Shown piece after piece: positions 27,726 to 40,284 of a stretch of 64,000 nucleotides of DNA (its first letter is position 1; every line of letters starts with the position of its first letter). Source of the stretch: Wuchereria bancrofti (Eukaryota; Nematoda; Chromadorea; Rhabditida; Onchocercidae); the NCBI GenBank assembly GCA_005281725.1, contig SSBO01000012.1, positions 8,779,099 through 8,843,098 on the forward strand. Reading direction: 5' to 3'. The position numbers and the translations under genes were made by a program. Under the pieces are notes generated by a model. That model saw only the letters and a list, made by a program, of their open reading frames with translations, was not told the origin of the DNA and made no database searches.

Positions 27726-28157
27726 ATGCATAGATTTATCAGCAATCCGGTATTTGGCGGCACGCCGAAAATGATTGTGAAGGAGCAGCGACGCAAGGGG
27801 CTGGTATAAGTGTTATTACGAGATTGTGCTGGTGGTGATATGAGCTCAGGTAGTTCCCTCTTCCTGTGCACTTAGCTGCTCTCATATTTTGCCACTTCTC
27901 TTTCTTCTTACAATTTATAACATTCTCATATTACTTGATATTGTGATACTTGAGAATGATTTAGATCTTAGAACAACGCGGTAAAATTTTCGAAAAGTAT
28001 GATTTGAACATTAATCAGCAGATTTTATACATACTGTATTAGAAAGGAAAAAAAAAGTCGACCTAGTGATAATAAAATTGCTTTTCATTTTGATGCATTA
28101 AAAGTAATTCTCATCATAGATTTACCGATAATTGGAATGTCAAGGTTACCCGCTTGA
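27726..28157 (+). CDS. Candidate small membrane protein, unrecognised
   Basis: A possible three-exon gene: 27726-27803, 27850-27980, 28043-28157, 107 codons plus stop, with all phases agreeing. The first exon starts MHRFISNPVFGGTPKM, is richer in G and C than its surroundings, and ends in a basic run before a GTATAAG donor. A TTTCAG acceptor lies about 35 bases before the ATG. The second exon gives one strongly hydrophobic helix (LPLLFLLTIYNILILL), the third a basic patch and a second hydrophobic stretch. I do not recognise the protein. The first intron would be only 46 bases, shorter than any other in this window, so the join is doubtful; the first exon is the best-supported part. It could instead belong to a longer 5' structure of the S1P lyase gene that starts 315 bases downstream. 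Confidence 0.33.
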
Positions 28158-28472
28158 ATATGCCTTATTTCTTTTTCCATATCTCGTATACTTATTAGTA
28201 TCAGTGTAAGTAGGAGCTGCAGTAATAAGATCATGATGTATTGCTTTTATCTGGTGATTCTTAATAAACTAAGGTGTAGAATTTTTAGTGACACAACATT
28301 ACATTTTACAGAAAAAAAAAATTTGTTTTATCAAAAAAGATGACGTATTACATGACGTGATGTAATGGTTTTTATTCAGGGTTACTGAAATTCAGATGAT
28401 CATTTGATCTGTTAGTCTCCTAGATTTGCAAAGTTTTCGTACATTTCTGATATTTTCGCCATCAAGCTGTAA

Positions 28473-31400
28473 ATGAGTGAGTGGTGGATATTGGATGGTG
28501 GATACACCTGGCGTTTAGTTGTGCAAGTTGTGGATGATGGTCGTGTTGGATTCAACCGTTCATGTATAGATCTGGAACCTTGGCAAATCGTCTCATACAC
28601 TTTATCCGTTGTTTGCTTCTTCATCTGGCTACGGAGACTGTTAAAAGCAAATCGTCCTCTTTCCACCTGTATTCGTGCTCTGGTATTTTTTTCCTTTGTA
28701 TTTAATTAGTTTACTTTTTCAAGTGATTATCCTAAGGTTTTGATGTTTCCATCAAATAAAAGCATATTTAAACAAACTTTGTATTTTTCCAGATTTTTTC
28801 CTCATTTCGGATGATGCCTTGGGTAAATACACAAATAAAAGAAGAAATGGAAAAGGCAAGAAGAGATCTTGAAGAGACGATACATCAGTACGATAAGAGA
28901 AAAGTGCGTTGACAAAAATTATGCTATCACGCTGTGCATACTTTTCTGTTGTTGTTCTACGATGAAGTCTTCTAATTGATTTACGTGGGATTAGCATAAG
29001 GAGCATAAGGAAATGAAGTCTGAGACAGCGTTTGATATTGTTTATGTAGTTTGTTATATTTTCCAGGAATTCTACAAGTTCTTGCCGGAGCATGGACTTG
29101 CAACTAATAATATAATTCATGAGGCAGAATTATACAAAACAATGAGTGAATTTTCTTTTCATGAAGGTCACGTTTCCGGAGTAATCTTTACTGATGTCGA
29201 TAAAGAGCACCGAGCATTGCTGCAGAAGGTTAGCAAGTAGAATTATTTTGCTAATTCTTTATTTTAAATGAAATTAGTAAAGTTTTTTTTTACAGGTGTT
29301 CGAGATGTTCGTATATTCGGACTCTCTATATCCTGATCTTTTCCCTGGCTGTCGGAAAATGGAAGCAGAAATTGTACGCATTGTTGCATCACTTCTTCAT
29401 GGTGGACCTGGCTCTTGTGGAACCGTCACGTCGAACGATACAGAAAGCAATATATTGGCATGTTTTGGTAACTGTATTTCTTTATTTTTTTATAAATCAG
29501 TCTGATATTAATGTACGAATATGTTTTTGCTATAAACATGGAAGAATGTTTTCTTTGGCAAACATCAATTCATATAAGATGCGGAACGCAGTCAGTTGTT
29601 TTTTTTCTTTTTTTTTTTTTAAATGTTAATGTCACTTAACTGAGAAGTCAGTTTTTGAGGAAAAAAGAACATACATTATCGAATTCTAGCTATTATCTGC
29701 AACTTACTCTATATTTTAGCTTATCGGAATCGCGCATTTACTCGTGGAATCAGGCATCCAGAAATGTTAGTACCGGTAACTGCTCATGCATCATTCGATA
29801 AAGCAGCGAAAGTATTACAAATGCGTATTCGCCATATTCCCGTCGATAAAAACCAGCGCGTTGATGTAGGTGCAATGAAGCGTGCTATCAATAATGAAAC
29901 TTGTATGGTGTGTCTCTTTTCATAATTTTCCAAATAAACGGATTTTTCTGTAGTGACACAATAGTTTTAAAATATGCTTCTTATTTTACATAGTTTATTT
30001 AAGTTTCTAACTTATTTTGTTGTAGCTCGTGGCATCAGCTCCGAATTATGCATTCGGTACTATCGACAACATAGAAGCGATTTCTGAGGTGCTTTCTACA
30101 TCCCTAGTGAAGCTTTTACTGTGAAACAGTAAACAGTTTAGGATATTGATTTCCAAAATCATGCTTAACTTTTTCCTGGCTGTGCCAAATCACTCATGCA
30201 GTTCACTTCTCTTAATGTTGTTTTAATTATGGGAAAAAAAAGAACCGTTGTTTAATTTACTCCATAAGATACTCAACCGTTTCATAGTTCCGAGATCTTG
30301 AAGAATTAGAAGATATTATTTTCAATGTATTTTCCAGTTGAGCCAACGATATGGTATTCCTTTGCATGTTGATGCAACTCTTGGTGGTTTCATTTTGTCA
30401 ATAATGGAACGATGTGATTTTACAGTTAAGTCGTTCGATTTTCGTGTACCCGGTGTTACATCAATTTCCTGTGATATTCAAAAATATGGCTTTGCTCCAA
30501 ATGGTAATTTAAACTTCCTCCTTATTTTTGCTTTTCACGACATTTTAAAGTTTGTATAAATTCTTTCATTCATCATTTAGAACATCACAAAAATTGTTTC
30601 TATTAGGAACATCGCTAATATTGTATCGCGACTCATCCTTGCTTCATTACCAATACTTTTGCGATAGTGAATGGCCTGGTGGTATATATATGACACCCAC
30701 ATTAGCTGGTAACAGAGATGGATGTGCAATAGCTTTAACGTGGGCTACTTTATTGTACAACGGAAGACGAGGGTAAGGCAATAGCTGTTTATTTGCATAC
30801 GTTTATAAATACATTGCCCAAAGTGTTTATGTTTTTATGCAACTTACAGATAATCTGTTAACCATTTATTTCATCTTATTGGTGATAATTGCTACGTTGT
30901 GTGCTACGTTACATATTTTCATTAACTCGTCAATGGATGTAATTTTTCTTTGATACCAAACTTATATATATCAATTTAACAATTCAGTTGATGACAAACA
31001 GAGAGTACATCAGTTTGAGGATTTGTTGGAAAAATTTCCTGGTTCTATATTTTTGGATTCTGAGTTTTAAGAATTGTTTAATTAGGAGACTTTGCTGTCT
31101 TGTTCTTCAGCTATGTAAAACGAACGGAAGCAATTATTAATGCAGTGCGTGAGATACGAATAGGCATTGAGAAATGTTTGCACATACAATTGTTATGTGA
31201 ATCAGATGTTACAACTGTTGCTTTTACGACGAGAGGTCTCAATGTTTATGCCTTGGCAGATCGTATGAATAAGCTAGGATGGGTCTTGTCTACTCTTCAA
31301 AATCCGCCTGCGTGAGTAATTATATTCAATTTTGAGTCATAAGTTCAAATGTTCTTTACTCTTTACAACTGCAAACTATTTTATTTTTTAATATTAGGCA

Positions 31401-31855
31401 ATTTTTTCATATTATTCCAGTGTTCATATATGTGTTACATTGAATCACACGAAATCAGGTGTTGTGGAAAATTTTCTTCGCGAATTGAATATGGCATGCG
31501 AAGATCTGGTGTCAAATCCTGAATTCAGCCATCAGTCAAGAACTGCTGCGATCTACGGTCAGCTTTATTTCAAGAAATTTATTTTAACCTTTGAGATGAT
31601 TGATAATCTTTAAATAAAAGATCGTCTTTAGTATTTTAGGAGAGATAATGTTGAGTCACTTCTAACATTATAATTTCTTGGCTTTTTTCAGAACTTTATT
31701 CACTGATTATTTTTCTAGGTATGGTATCTGCTGTACCAGATCTGGTAGAGGAAATATCTCAGATGTATCTTGATAGCTGTTATGCAATGCCGTTACCACC
31801 ATCTGGTCGTACACTGAGCGTTGAGGGAAGAAAAAAAAGCCTCATTCCAGATTAA
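28473..31855 (+). CDS. spl-1: Sphingosine-1-phosphate lyase (PLP enzyme) with altered active-site motifs
   Basis: Exons: 28473-28682, 28793-28903, 29067-29228, 29296-29467, 29720-29907, 30026-30088, 30338-30503, 30607-30772, 31111-31311, 31421-31557, 31719-31855; 570 residues, against about 550 in C. elegans. The N-terminus has one membrane helix ([14 protein letters not shown]), as in the ER-anchored enzyme, which splits sphingosine-1-phosphate into hexadecenal and phosphoethanolamine using pyridoxal phosphate. Family blocks: [55 protein letters not shown]. The cofactor lysine (about residue 351) is kept, but its setting reads [12 protein letters not shown] where the family has DTHKYGFAPKG, and TSGGTES reads TSNDTES (about 206-212). 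The lyase may therefore be weakened or changed in substrate. The symbol is by similarity; it could be a paralogue. Confidence 0.88.
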
Positions 31856-33646
31856 ATTGCATAATGGACTTCTAATAATAAATAGAATGTACTCCAGAAA
31901 TATCCCGACAATGATAAAGCGGTTAAATTGAAATTAAAAAAATAAGGTAAAGTGAATATAATTATATTCCATCACTACCATATGTGGATTATCATCATTT
32001 TATAGTGTCATTCATAGCAAAATCTTGAATATTTTCTATAATGCGCTACAATTAGAGTTGAAAGCGATGTTTTGGTCGAAACTGGTAGACATTTAGGGTA
32101 TTATATTATATTTTTTCAGAACTTGTTATCATTAGATGGTTCTGTTACTATAATTTTGAGGTTTAGAGCCTTATTATTTTACCTTGTGTTTTACATTGTA
32201 TTTAGTATAGTTTTGTCTTTGCTATATTATTTTACCTTGTGTTCAGTATAGTTTTTTTTTTCCATAAATTGATCATTTAAATAGTATGTATGATCATTTA
32301 AATATTTTGTTTCGTTTCCTTTGTTGCCCTATTACGTATGACGTATTACTTCATATGTTTTGTTTAATTTACGTTACTTTTAATTAAGTTGGTTGTATTT
32401 TTTTTTTTTTTGTTGCTCGAAATGTCATTAATCGGGAGAAATTTCTCATATGTCCTGTTTATGTTCTATATGATTTGAAAAGTGCGTAATATGATTTCTA
32501 ATTCTGATATTTATATTATTCGATATCCATTTCATTTTATCCGCATTTATTTCTAGATGGATATCAGTTAAATCGTTTCTTGATTCTATTATATCTTATT
32601 TAGGATTATCGCAAAACATATGGGTTGCTTATTTTCCTTTGTCCACCTGTTCGCAATATGTTTTCTAAAATTGCTGATAGAGATGTATGAAATGAATAAC
32701 TCTGAGTCAACTATTGGAGAAATCGCACTTCATTGTAGTTACAATAGATTTGCTTAAGAGCTATCTTTAGTCCGATAGAATAATTATATCTAAACATTGT
32801 TCTGAAAAGCATACTGGATGTCAAGACGTTGATAATATAGAGTTACGAGTGGATATAGTTATTTCGAAGTTTCGATTATCTTTTGATTAGTTGCTTTTAT
32901 GATTTTATCTCATACAAACAGTTTGTGCTAGCCAATCTTTCCATATGAAAAGTGTAATTTTTCAAGCTTCAAAAGTCATCATATATGTATATCTCAATTT
33001 CCTGTGATATTGTTTTGAGATTTGTCGTTTCTTTGGTACTACAGTATTATCGTATTTGCTTAGAGTATCTGCTAAATTGCGAGAAGTTTCTGAAAGACGA
33101 TGTATGTTCCTCGTTGATGTGAATTGATATCGTAGTTTATTTATTTTACTGATTAGTCCATTTTTTTTAAATGTATAGTTCATATTTTTGAGGTTGTGCT
33201 ATTTTTGTACTAGTTTCATATTTAAAGACGAAATGTATTTTATTCTAATTTCCAGGTCCATAGCGCTTTGACAAATTTTCAGTATATTTGAGTAAAAAAA
33301 CTTATTTGCACTCAACTTGTTCACTAATTTGCTGCATGTAACTGAAAAATATCTGTTTCGAGTTTGTTGGTTATGAAGTGTGCCCTTATTAGGTTCGCTT
33401 TAAACCTCTAAAACAACGTTATTTAGCTACTGATAATATTATTCACATTGTTAGTGCATCTCCATATTTACGCACATTGAGTGATGTTTCCTTTTGATGA
33501 TCATAGCTATCGATTGGTCGTGTTTTCGTCTCACATATATGATGAAGCTACTAGCAGTGAGTGTTATGGGATTTGTCAAGTTTCTTTAGTTAAAATTCTG
33601 CTGTAAACTTCTTAATTTTGATAATGATAAATAATCGTAGTCATAG
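31856..33646. other. 3' flank of S1P lyase, no gene seen
   Basis: An AATAAA about 20 bases after the lyase stop is a likely poly(A) signal. The rest is T-rich with small direct repeats (TATTATTTTACCTTGTGTT twice near 32.17-32.25 kb). Open frames are short and look accidental. Confidence 0.5.
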
Positions 33647-34664
33647 ATGGAAGTGAAAGTAATGTACGAAAATGAAACAACTCAGTACTTCATAGGTAAA
33701 GTTATTCGATTCCTACATTTCACTGGCATTTGTAAGAAAAAAATCTTTTTTGTGTTAGCATAAAAATATTTTTTATTAGCAACAAATATGATGTGTTATT
33801 GCCTGAAAGCCTGAATCATGAATTGGCCAAAAAAAAGTGCTGTCACTTGCGGTTGTATTTCAGTTTAACGATAGTACAATGTTCATATGGATTTACTGCT
33901 AATATTTTATGCTGTGGCAGCTATTCTTTTCGTTCTTTTAACGCTTTTTATGATCACCTTGCTTACCCTCAGTTGTTTGCATATTCTTAGGTGATTCTTC
34001 TGAAATTTAATATTTTGTAATGTTTTTTTTTCTTTTTGAACTTTAAGAGGGTCAGCAATATAGCATGTTTCGAGAAATATGTATTTTGTTATATTTTTTA
34101 AGATTTTAGCCCAATTTGAAAATTTTTCCCTACTTTTTTTTGTGTGTACAAATATATAACATATTTAGGAAACATAAAATTACGTGGAGAAACTCGGTCA
34201 GTTCGTCGAATTTGGTACCCAGATCACTGGATATGGCATTTGATGGTATTATCGAACAGGTAGTATTTTTATATATTAGCTTATTAACACAAAAATCATT
34301 CTCAAAAGTTATTAATGATTAAACTTCAAGAATCCTTTTGAATTACGAATTAGAGGATAATATTATTGTAATTGTTTATTTAGAAGGTTATATTATTATA
34401 AATATAGAACAAATTAAGGGATTTTAGATTGATGTAGATAGGATAATAAGTCGTCGTCAGGAAAGGATAGCGGAATCTATTAATTCAACTAATGAAAATG
34501 AAGATCGAATACATCCATTAGAACATATTGATAATGATACAGCAACAGTACTTGCTGTAGATCAGTTGTTAGATACTTCATTTCTTATATCCGATGAGGA
34601 ACTTGCCTGCTATGCACCACCTGTTGATATGAAGATTGTTGCTGCTCGTAGAGATCATGTTTGA
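33647..34664 (+). CDS. Small protein of unknown function
   Basis: Best model: 33647-33695, 34169-34245, 34428-34664, 120 residues, all phases agreeing. The ATG directly follows TCATAG, a possible spliced-leader acceptor. The last exon is the most secure part: its frame is open from the acceptor to TGA and reads IDVDRIISRRQERIAES, then an acidic stretch, ending VAARRDHV. The middle exon is open in two frames. The other frame, ending at a second donor at 34259, reads RSLDMAFDGIIEQ into the same last exon, but needs a different upstream exon (a weak candidate lies at 33784-33972). No domain, signal peptide or membrane helix was recognised; the charged C-terminal half suggests a soluble, perhaps complex-forming protein. 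Confidence 0.45.
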
Positions 34665-35784
34665 GGGAACGGGTTTTTTTTTTTTGATGTTTACTTTTGC
34701 ATTATTTACAAAAATATGCCATATTCAGCTGTTTGTTTTGTTTCATTTTTTTGTCATTCATTACGAAAACAATTTTCGAGAGTTTCTTCTGTGATTTGAC
34801 ATTTCATAATAGATTTGGGTATTTTCTTTTAGATTCAACGAATCAAATTTGAATTATTCCCAATGAAAAGTTAATTTGCATTTTTTGCTGTTTCCTTAGT
34901 TTTGTTTCACTTGTTTCTGAAATATATGCTTAATGTAACAATGTGTACTTTGGAAAAGGATTTTCAAGATTTTGTAAAGAAAATGCATAATGCTATTTTT
35001 GATCTTTTGATCTGTCTTTAATTGATGAATGTTATACACATCGCCACAAAACCTTTCCTCATTTCGTTCTACTGTATGTAAACATTTCGATGAATTTAAA
35101 TCAGATATTCATCCTAATGACAATCATCATCATTCATTTTTGTGTGTGTATATAATTAATGCATATTTCTGTTTTTAATTTTGGAATAAATCCAATTGCT
35201 GTTGTATTCATGAAATTAAACTTGGAAAGTTCATTGTAGTATTGGATGAATACTACTGGATAGCGTCTAAATACGACAGCGAAAATTGCGCTCGAATATC
35301 AGTGGAATATTGTTATTGACAGTTAAAATAAAAGGTGGTGAGTTGCATAACAAAAAGAATAAAGTAGTTGGGTGGGGGAGTTCGGTAAATTTCTCGTTGA
35401 GCTATACTCATTATCAATCGACGTTAATTATCTTTATTGGTGATAGCAGCATAATGCATCTTTTAAATAAGCATAAATAAGGTTAGCATATTCGGACTGA
35501 AGTCAATAATTGACTTTAGCAGTATATTACATAGGTCCTGCTCTTCATTTTGTTAAGTTTTTTACGAAAAGAATTTTACATTTGTACAGCTGTTCGTTTA
35601 TTGAATGACTTTCCACAATTATCACTCAAAATGTATCACTCATCCCGTTGTGTAACTATCAAATTATTGATAATTTTGAAGTTTACTAAGCAATAAATTG
35701 AATTTTGAAAATATTAGTATGCTAAACACCTTTTTTCCATTTGCAGGCATTAAAATTTCTTGAAATGTTGTAACACTTTTCAGA

Positions 35785-35925
35785 ATGAAAAAATCTTTTA
35801 TTGCAAGGGTAAGTTCATTGCTTTTATAAAAATTCATATCTATTAAATGCTTTCAGGTGAACATCGTTTATTATGATGAATTAACAGAAGATTTGGAGAT
35901 AAGACGCTTGTATTATTTTTGTTAA
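35785..35925 (+). CDS. Possible spliced short ORF, 30 residues
   Basis: ATG at 35785 lies two bases after a TTTTCAG acceptor. The first exon (35785-35808, 8 codons) ends at a strong GTAAGT donor; the second (35857-35925) follows TTTCAG and runs to TAA in phase. The predicted peptide is acidic, with YYDELTEDLEIRRL in its middle. The intron would be 48 bases. There is no family match. It could be a terminal exon pair of another transcript or chance. Confidence 0.22.
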
Positions 35926-36329
35926 TTAAATCAAAGAATGTAAATATTTAAAGTTTTATTCATAAATTTTATTTCACATATAAAATATGATCTTATTGCA
36001 TAAATGAAAACATATAAAACAAATGAATTTTATAACTCATGAAATAATACGGGATGTTGTAAATGAACTATTCTAACAAATCTTTTATCACTTAATTTTC
36101 TCGTTCATTTTTAAGAATCATAAAATAAATGAAAAAAAAAAATGCTTAGACTGAGAAAATATTGCAGATCAGATGATAATTTAAATGAAGTAATATCATA
36201 ATTATAATTTTATAATACTTTTGATGAAATTAACACATTAAAGATAACGTATGAAGAGGTTATACTTGCATGAATTTTCATTGTCAATGATGAATGCAGT
36301 GGGCAATTTTCACACAACTTAACATCAAC

Positions 36330-36538
36330 AAATAATAATAATAATGATAATAATAATAATGGTAATAATAATAATAGTAATAATGATAATAATAATAATA
36401 ATAATAATAATAGTAATAATAATAATAATGGTAATAATAATAATAATAATAATAAATAATAACAATAATAATAATAAATAATAAATAATAATAATAACAA
36501 TAATAGTAATAATAATAGTGACAATAATGGTAATAATA
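36330..36538. repeat. Long AAT microsatellite
   Basis: About 210 bases of imperfect AAT units broken by AATG, AGT and AAC variants. The leucine- and isoleucine-rich frames that cross it on the minus strand are not genes. Confidence 0.95.
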
Positions 36539-37986
36539 TAATTACTGTTATTGTTATTATATTTTGAAAATAATGTTGTACTACAAATTTTTGGCAAAAA
36601 AAAAAACGAAAAAATATAATATTACAGTTTGTAAAAATTGCAAATTTTTAAACAGAAACAAAAAACAAAAAAAAGCAAGAAATTTTCGAACTCTTTAATA
36701 AAATATGTAAATAAAAAGTCCTGATAGCAACAAAGAGAAATAAAATATTCCAATGTTTATTATGTGGATTGTAGAGATTTATAAATATATGCGTATAACA
36801 AAGCTTATTCAAATTTTGCTGAATAGATGAAGTTTAGACAGTATAATTAAGATTTTTGATTATAATCTAAAATTATTTATTGGATACAAAATAGTTAATT
36901 GTAATAAGAATAGAAAGAAAAAGTTGTCAAGACTTATCAATTATTTGAGTTAGCTTAAACTATTGTTCATCACTTCATCTTTAATGCGATAAATTTAAAC
37001 CTATGAATGAGTCATATTTGAAAATGATTTGAGGTAATGATTTTTTTTCTGTTTTCTGTTTTCTTTGCTTTTTTTTAATGCATTAACGACTAAAAATGAT
37101 GAAATGAATTAGGTTGTATAGTTGAGTTGGTGAAACTCTTCAACGAGATCTCAAATTATGAAGATTTTTTAATATTCAGATATAATGAATAGACACTGAA
37201 AATGACACGCTTCAGAAATTTGATGTGATAAGAGAAAAGTGAGGATTATTAGATTGAATAGAAAACTAGAACTTATTGCGAATTCCACAATTTAATCCTC
37301 TTTTCCTTCTCATCATCTTTTAAGCTGTTATTTAGCCAAAAAAAAATGTGTAAGCATCGGTTGAAAAAAAATGGACGAATAAATTAAGATTTTCATTAGT
37401 ATCTAATGTCAAATTTATAAATGATGATAATTCTCATATATTTTATTACTTAATTCATACTAATTAAATATATAAATATATGTCTTTTGATAATTTTCAG
37501 AAATTAATTTTCTAGATGACAAATGTTATTTGGACAAAAATCTACAGTTCTACAGTTTAAGATGAACATGAAAAAAAAAAGCTCATATCTCATTATTGAA
37601 TACTGTCCCGTAATAAATGAGTATTTTGATGAAATAAGATTGATTAAATTTATGTAATTATTTCAAATGTAAAGATATACAAGAGAGAAATTGACGTAAA
37701 CATTGGCATGAAAACGTGAAATGTATTAGAAATCCTAATTTGAATGTAAGTTATAACACAGGTAATTTGTTGATTAATTAAGCTTGGATAGAATAAAGAA
37801 CGAATGATAGATTAAAATTAAATGGTTTGACGATTGATTTTATAGCTAATGCACTTTATGATCGATCTAAGAATCATATCCAATGATTGTACAGCCTTAC
37901 AAATTTACTAATGCAATGAGGAAAGAAAAATTCATCTAAAAAAATAAAAGATTGAAAAGTTAGTCCAATTCTGCAATTAACTCTTA

Positions 37987-40284
37987 TTAGCAATTGTAGC
38001 AGTATGATTGAGAAAATGATAAAATGGCAAGTAAACTGAGCAAAATATGATAAAGCAAGGATGATGGAATGAACTTTATTGAACTTGCATTGCAATAATC
38101 GCTTCCTTTACAATAATATGCTTCTCCTGCAATACACAGTTTGATTTAAATATTAATAAAACTTTAATTTGATAATTTTTTCCTCAAAAATTTTAATTTT
38201 TAAAATTTTGAATTCTACTCAACTTATTCAAAAAAAAAACAATAAAAAAACAATATTTCAAACATGATTAAGATAGAAATACATTTAAGTGAGTACCTTA
38301 ACTTGAATTAATTGATTAATTAATTAATTAATATAGTAAGTATCTCATGAGATTGCATAAAGCTTCCAATAATATATTCCTTTCTCGAATAATTAATTTA
38401 TGTAATTTTTTCATAAATAATATCGACTTATTAAAATTTTAAAATACTTTGTTCATCTTTCAGATTTTTCAAAAAAAGTATTATTTAAAAATTTCTTTAA
38501 ATTTTTTCGTTTTTTTTTTTCGTAGATAATCGATGAAATTTCAAAAAAGAAAAAAAAGAAAAAAATATGAGAGAAAATACCTGTAACTTTTTCATTGCGT
38601 ACCCAATATAATCGTATATCAAATGTTCGTCTTTTCATGCTACCATCTTCTTGATCTTCATTTGTGCAGCCTTTCATTATCAGATTATGTTCTGTAAATT
38701 TCCAAAAAAAAGAAAAAAAAACAGTGTTTTTTAGATTTAAACTTCAGAATTTTAGAACTGGCTAAAAAATAAACACTGAAAAAAAAAAATAAAAAGAACT
38801 AAATCCCTAGTGAAAATTTTTAAAAAATTGTTACACTATTAAAATGAATAGATTTTTACGATACTTTGTTTATGCGCTTTTTCTGGATTAAATTTTAAAA
38901 CTGATAAAAGTGTGATTATTTGTTCATTGCAATATATTTGAAGATAAAGCTATTGCAAAATGGATGCAGTCGATCATCCTGCAAAAAATTCCTGAAGAAG
39001 GCTTACGATGTCATCCATTTTAATCAAATCATTTATTCAAACATGCTCCAGATGACAACTAATAACATTAAACATGTCAATCGTTCATCTTTATGATCCA
39101 GAAAAAAAAAATTTCTGTCTTCCATCAATTTGATAATGTTTAGAACTGATAATTTATTTAAACTTATTGATCATATCACTAAATTATATTTACCTAACTT
39201 TTCTACAAATCAATTCAATCATTTTACTCAGCGATCTTTCTTTATAAGATAATATACTTCTGCTCGTTAATGAAGAAAGTATCATCATCAATCATATTTT
39301 ACAGTTGTATTATCGTTATTATCATCTTTTTTTTTCTTTTTTGCAATTATTTTGACTGAAAGGAAGAAAAAAAGAGAGAAGGAAAAGATATTAGTAAATG
39401 AAACCAGAGATTATAGATAACATTTGTGGGAAAATAAAAACTTTTAATGAACAAATTTATTTTTTCACTTCAAGCTTCTAATGCAATAATTTTTCTAATC
39501 ATTTCTCGTTTTTTTTTTTTAAAAGGAAAAAAAAAGAAATGCTACTAACTTTCATCGATAAGCTTAAAACATGCTCCACTGCAACATACGGTTCCTGTTT
39601 GACAATTTTCCATATCTCTACCCATACACGTATAACACGCATTTGTACCACTTTTTTCCGTGCAATTAACAGCGGTTTCAATCGCATTGCTTATTCCTTA
39701 AATAAATATATAAATATAAATATATATATGCTGCTTCTAAATTCAAACAATTGTAAAACAATTTTAATTTTTTATAGCAGTAGTTCGTAAGATAATATAT
39801 TCTTACATATCATTAAATATATCATATATATCATTAAATTAAAATATATAATAACAATCATAACAACAAAATTTAAATTTTTTATAATAGTAGTTTGCAA
39901 AATAAATTAATTCACTAAAGTAAATAAAAAAAAAAAGAAAAAAATCAATTATACGATGAAAAATTGCTTAAGATCAAATGTAGTTATAAAAAAAATTTTT
40001 TTTAAAAATTGTTATACCATCATCATTTATTTGAAAATTTCAAACATTATTTAAAATGAAAGGAAAAGAAGGATAGCGAGGAGAAAAAAGAAGAGAAGAA
40101 CGGCAAAGATCGAAAGAATCGTTCACTTGTTTTGAGAAATTTAAGTTCAAAAAAGAAAACAACAAATAAATAAGAAACATAAATTCACGATTAAATTCTC
40201 ATCATAAGATTTGTTTACATGCAGGCAGTACTTACCCAGGTAAAATAGGATGAAAAAGCCAACATGAAGAATTTCCAATTGCAT
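37987..40284 (-). CDS. GPI-anchored Ly6/uPAR-type three-finger protein
   Basis: Exons from the 5' end: 40284-40236, 39696-39550, 38691-38581, 38126-37987; 148 residues. It starts with a signal peptide (MQLEILHVGFFILFYLG) cut near Ala. The mature part has the cysteine pattern of a Ly6 domain: CYTCMGRDMENC, VCCSGACF, a later KGCTNED, and the closing YYCKGSDYCN, where the Cys-Asn pair is the family mark. A small-residue site (NASS) and a hydrophobic tail (LLYHILLSLLAILSF) then fit a GPI anchor signal. It is probably an outer-surface protein; nematode relatives such as ODR-2 act in neurons, but the partner of this one is unknown. The ATG lies two bases after a TTCTTCAG acceptor, a likely spliced-leader site. 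Introns are long (540-860 bases) for so small a gene. Confidence 0.82.

Larger units (their letters stand above)
34665..37986. other. AT-rich intergenic region with microsatellite
   Basis: About 3.3 kb between the small + strand gene and the 3' end of the Ly6-type gene. It contains the AAT microsatellite, a possible spliced short ORF at 35785-35925 and a small hairpin (8-bp arms, 35236-35256). The long open frames across the AAT repeat are repeat artefacts. Confidence 0.6.

Noticed and set aside
27668..27871. 67-codon minus-strand frame
   Set aside because: It is antisense to the better + strand candidate exon and shows no start context or domain.
35236..35256. Hairpin with 8-bp arms (GTAGTATT / AATACTAC)
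   Set aside because: Arms are short and AT-rich; such hairpins are expected by chance and no gene end lies beside it.
36210..36597. Two minus-strand frames of 90-104 codons, rich in Leu and Ile
   Set aside because: They are translations of the AAT microsatellite, with no splice context or domain.
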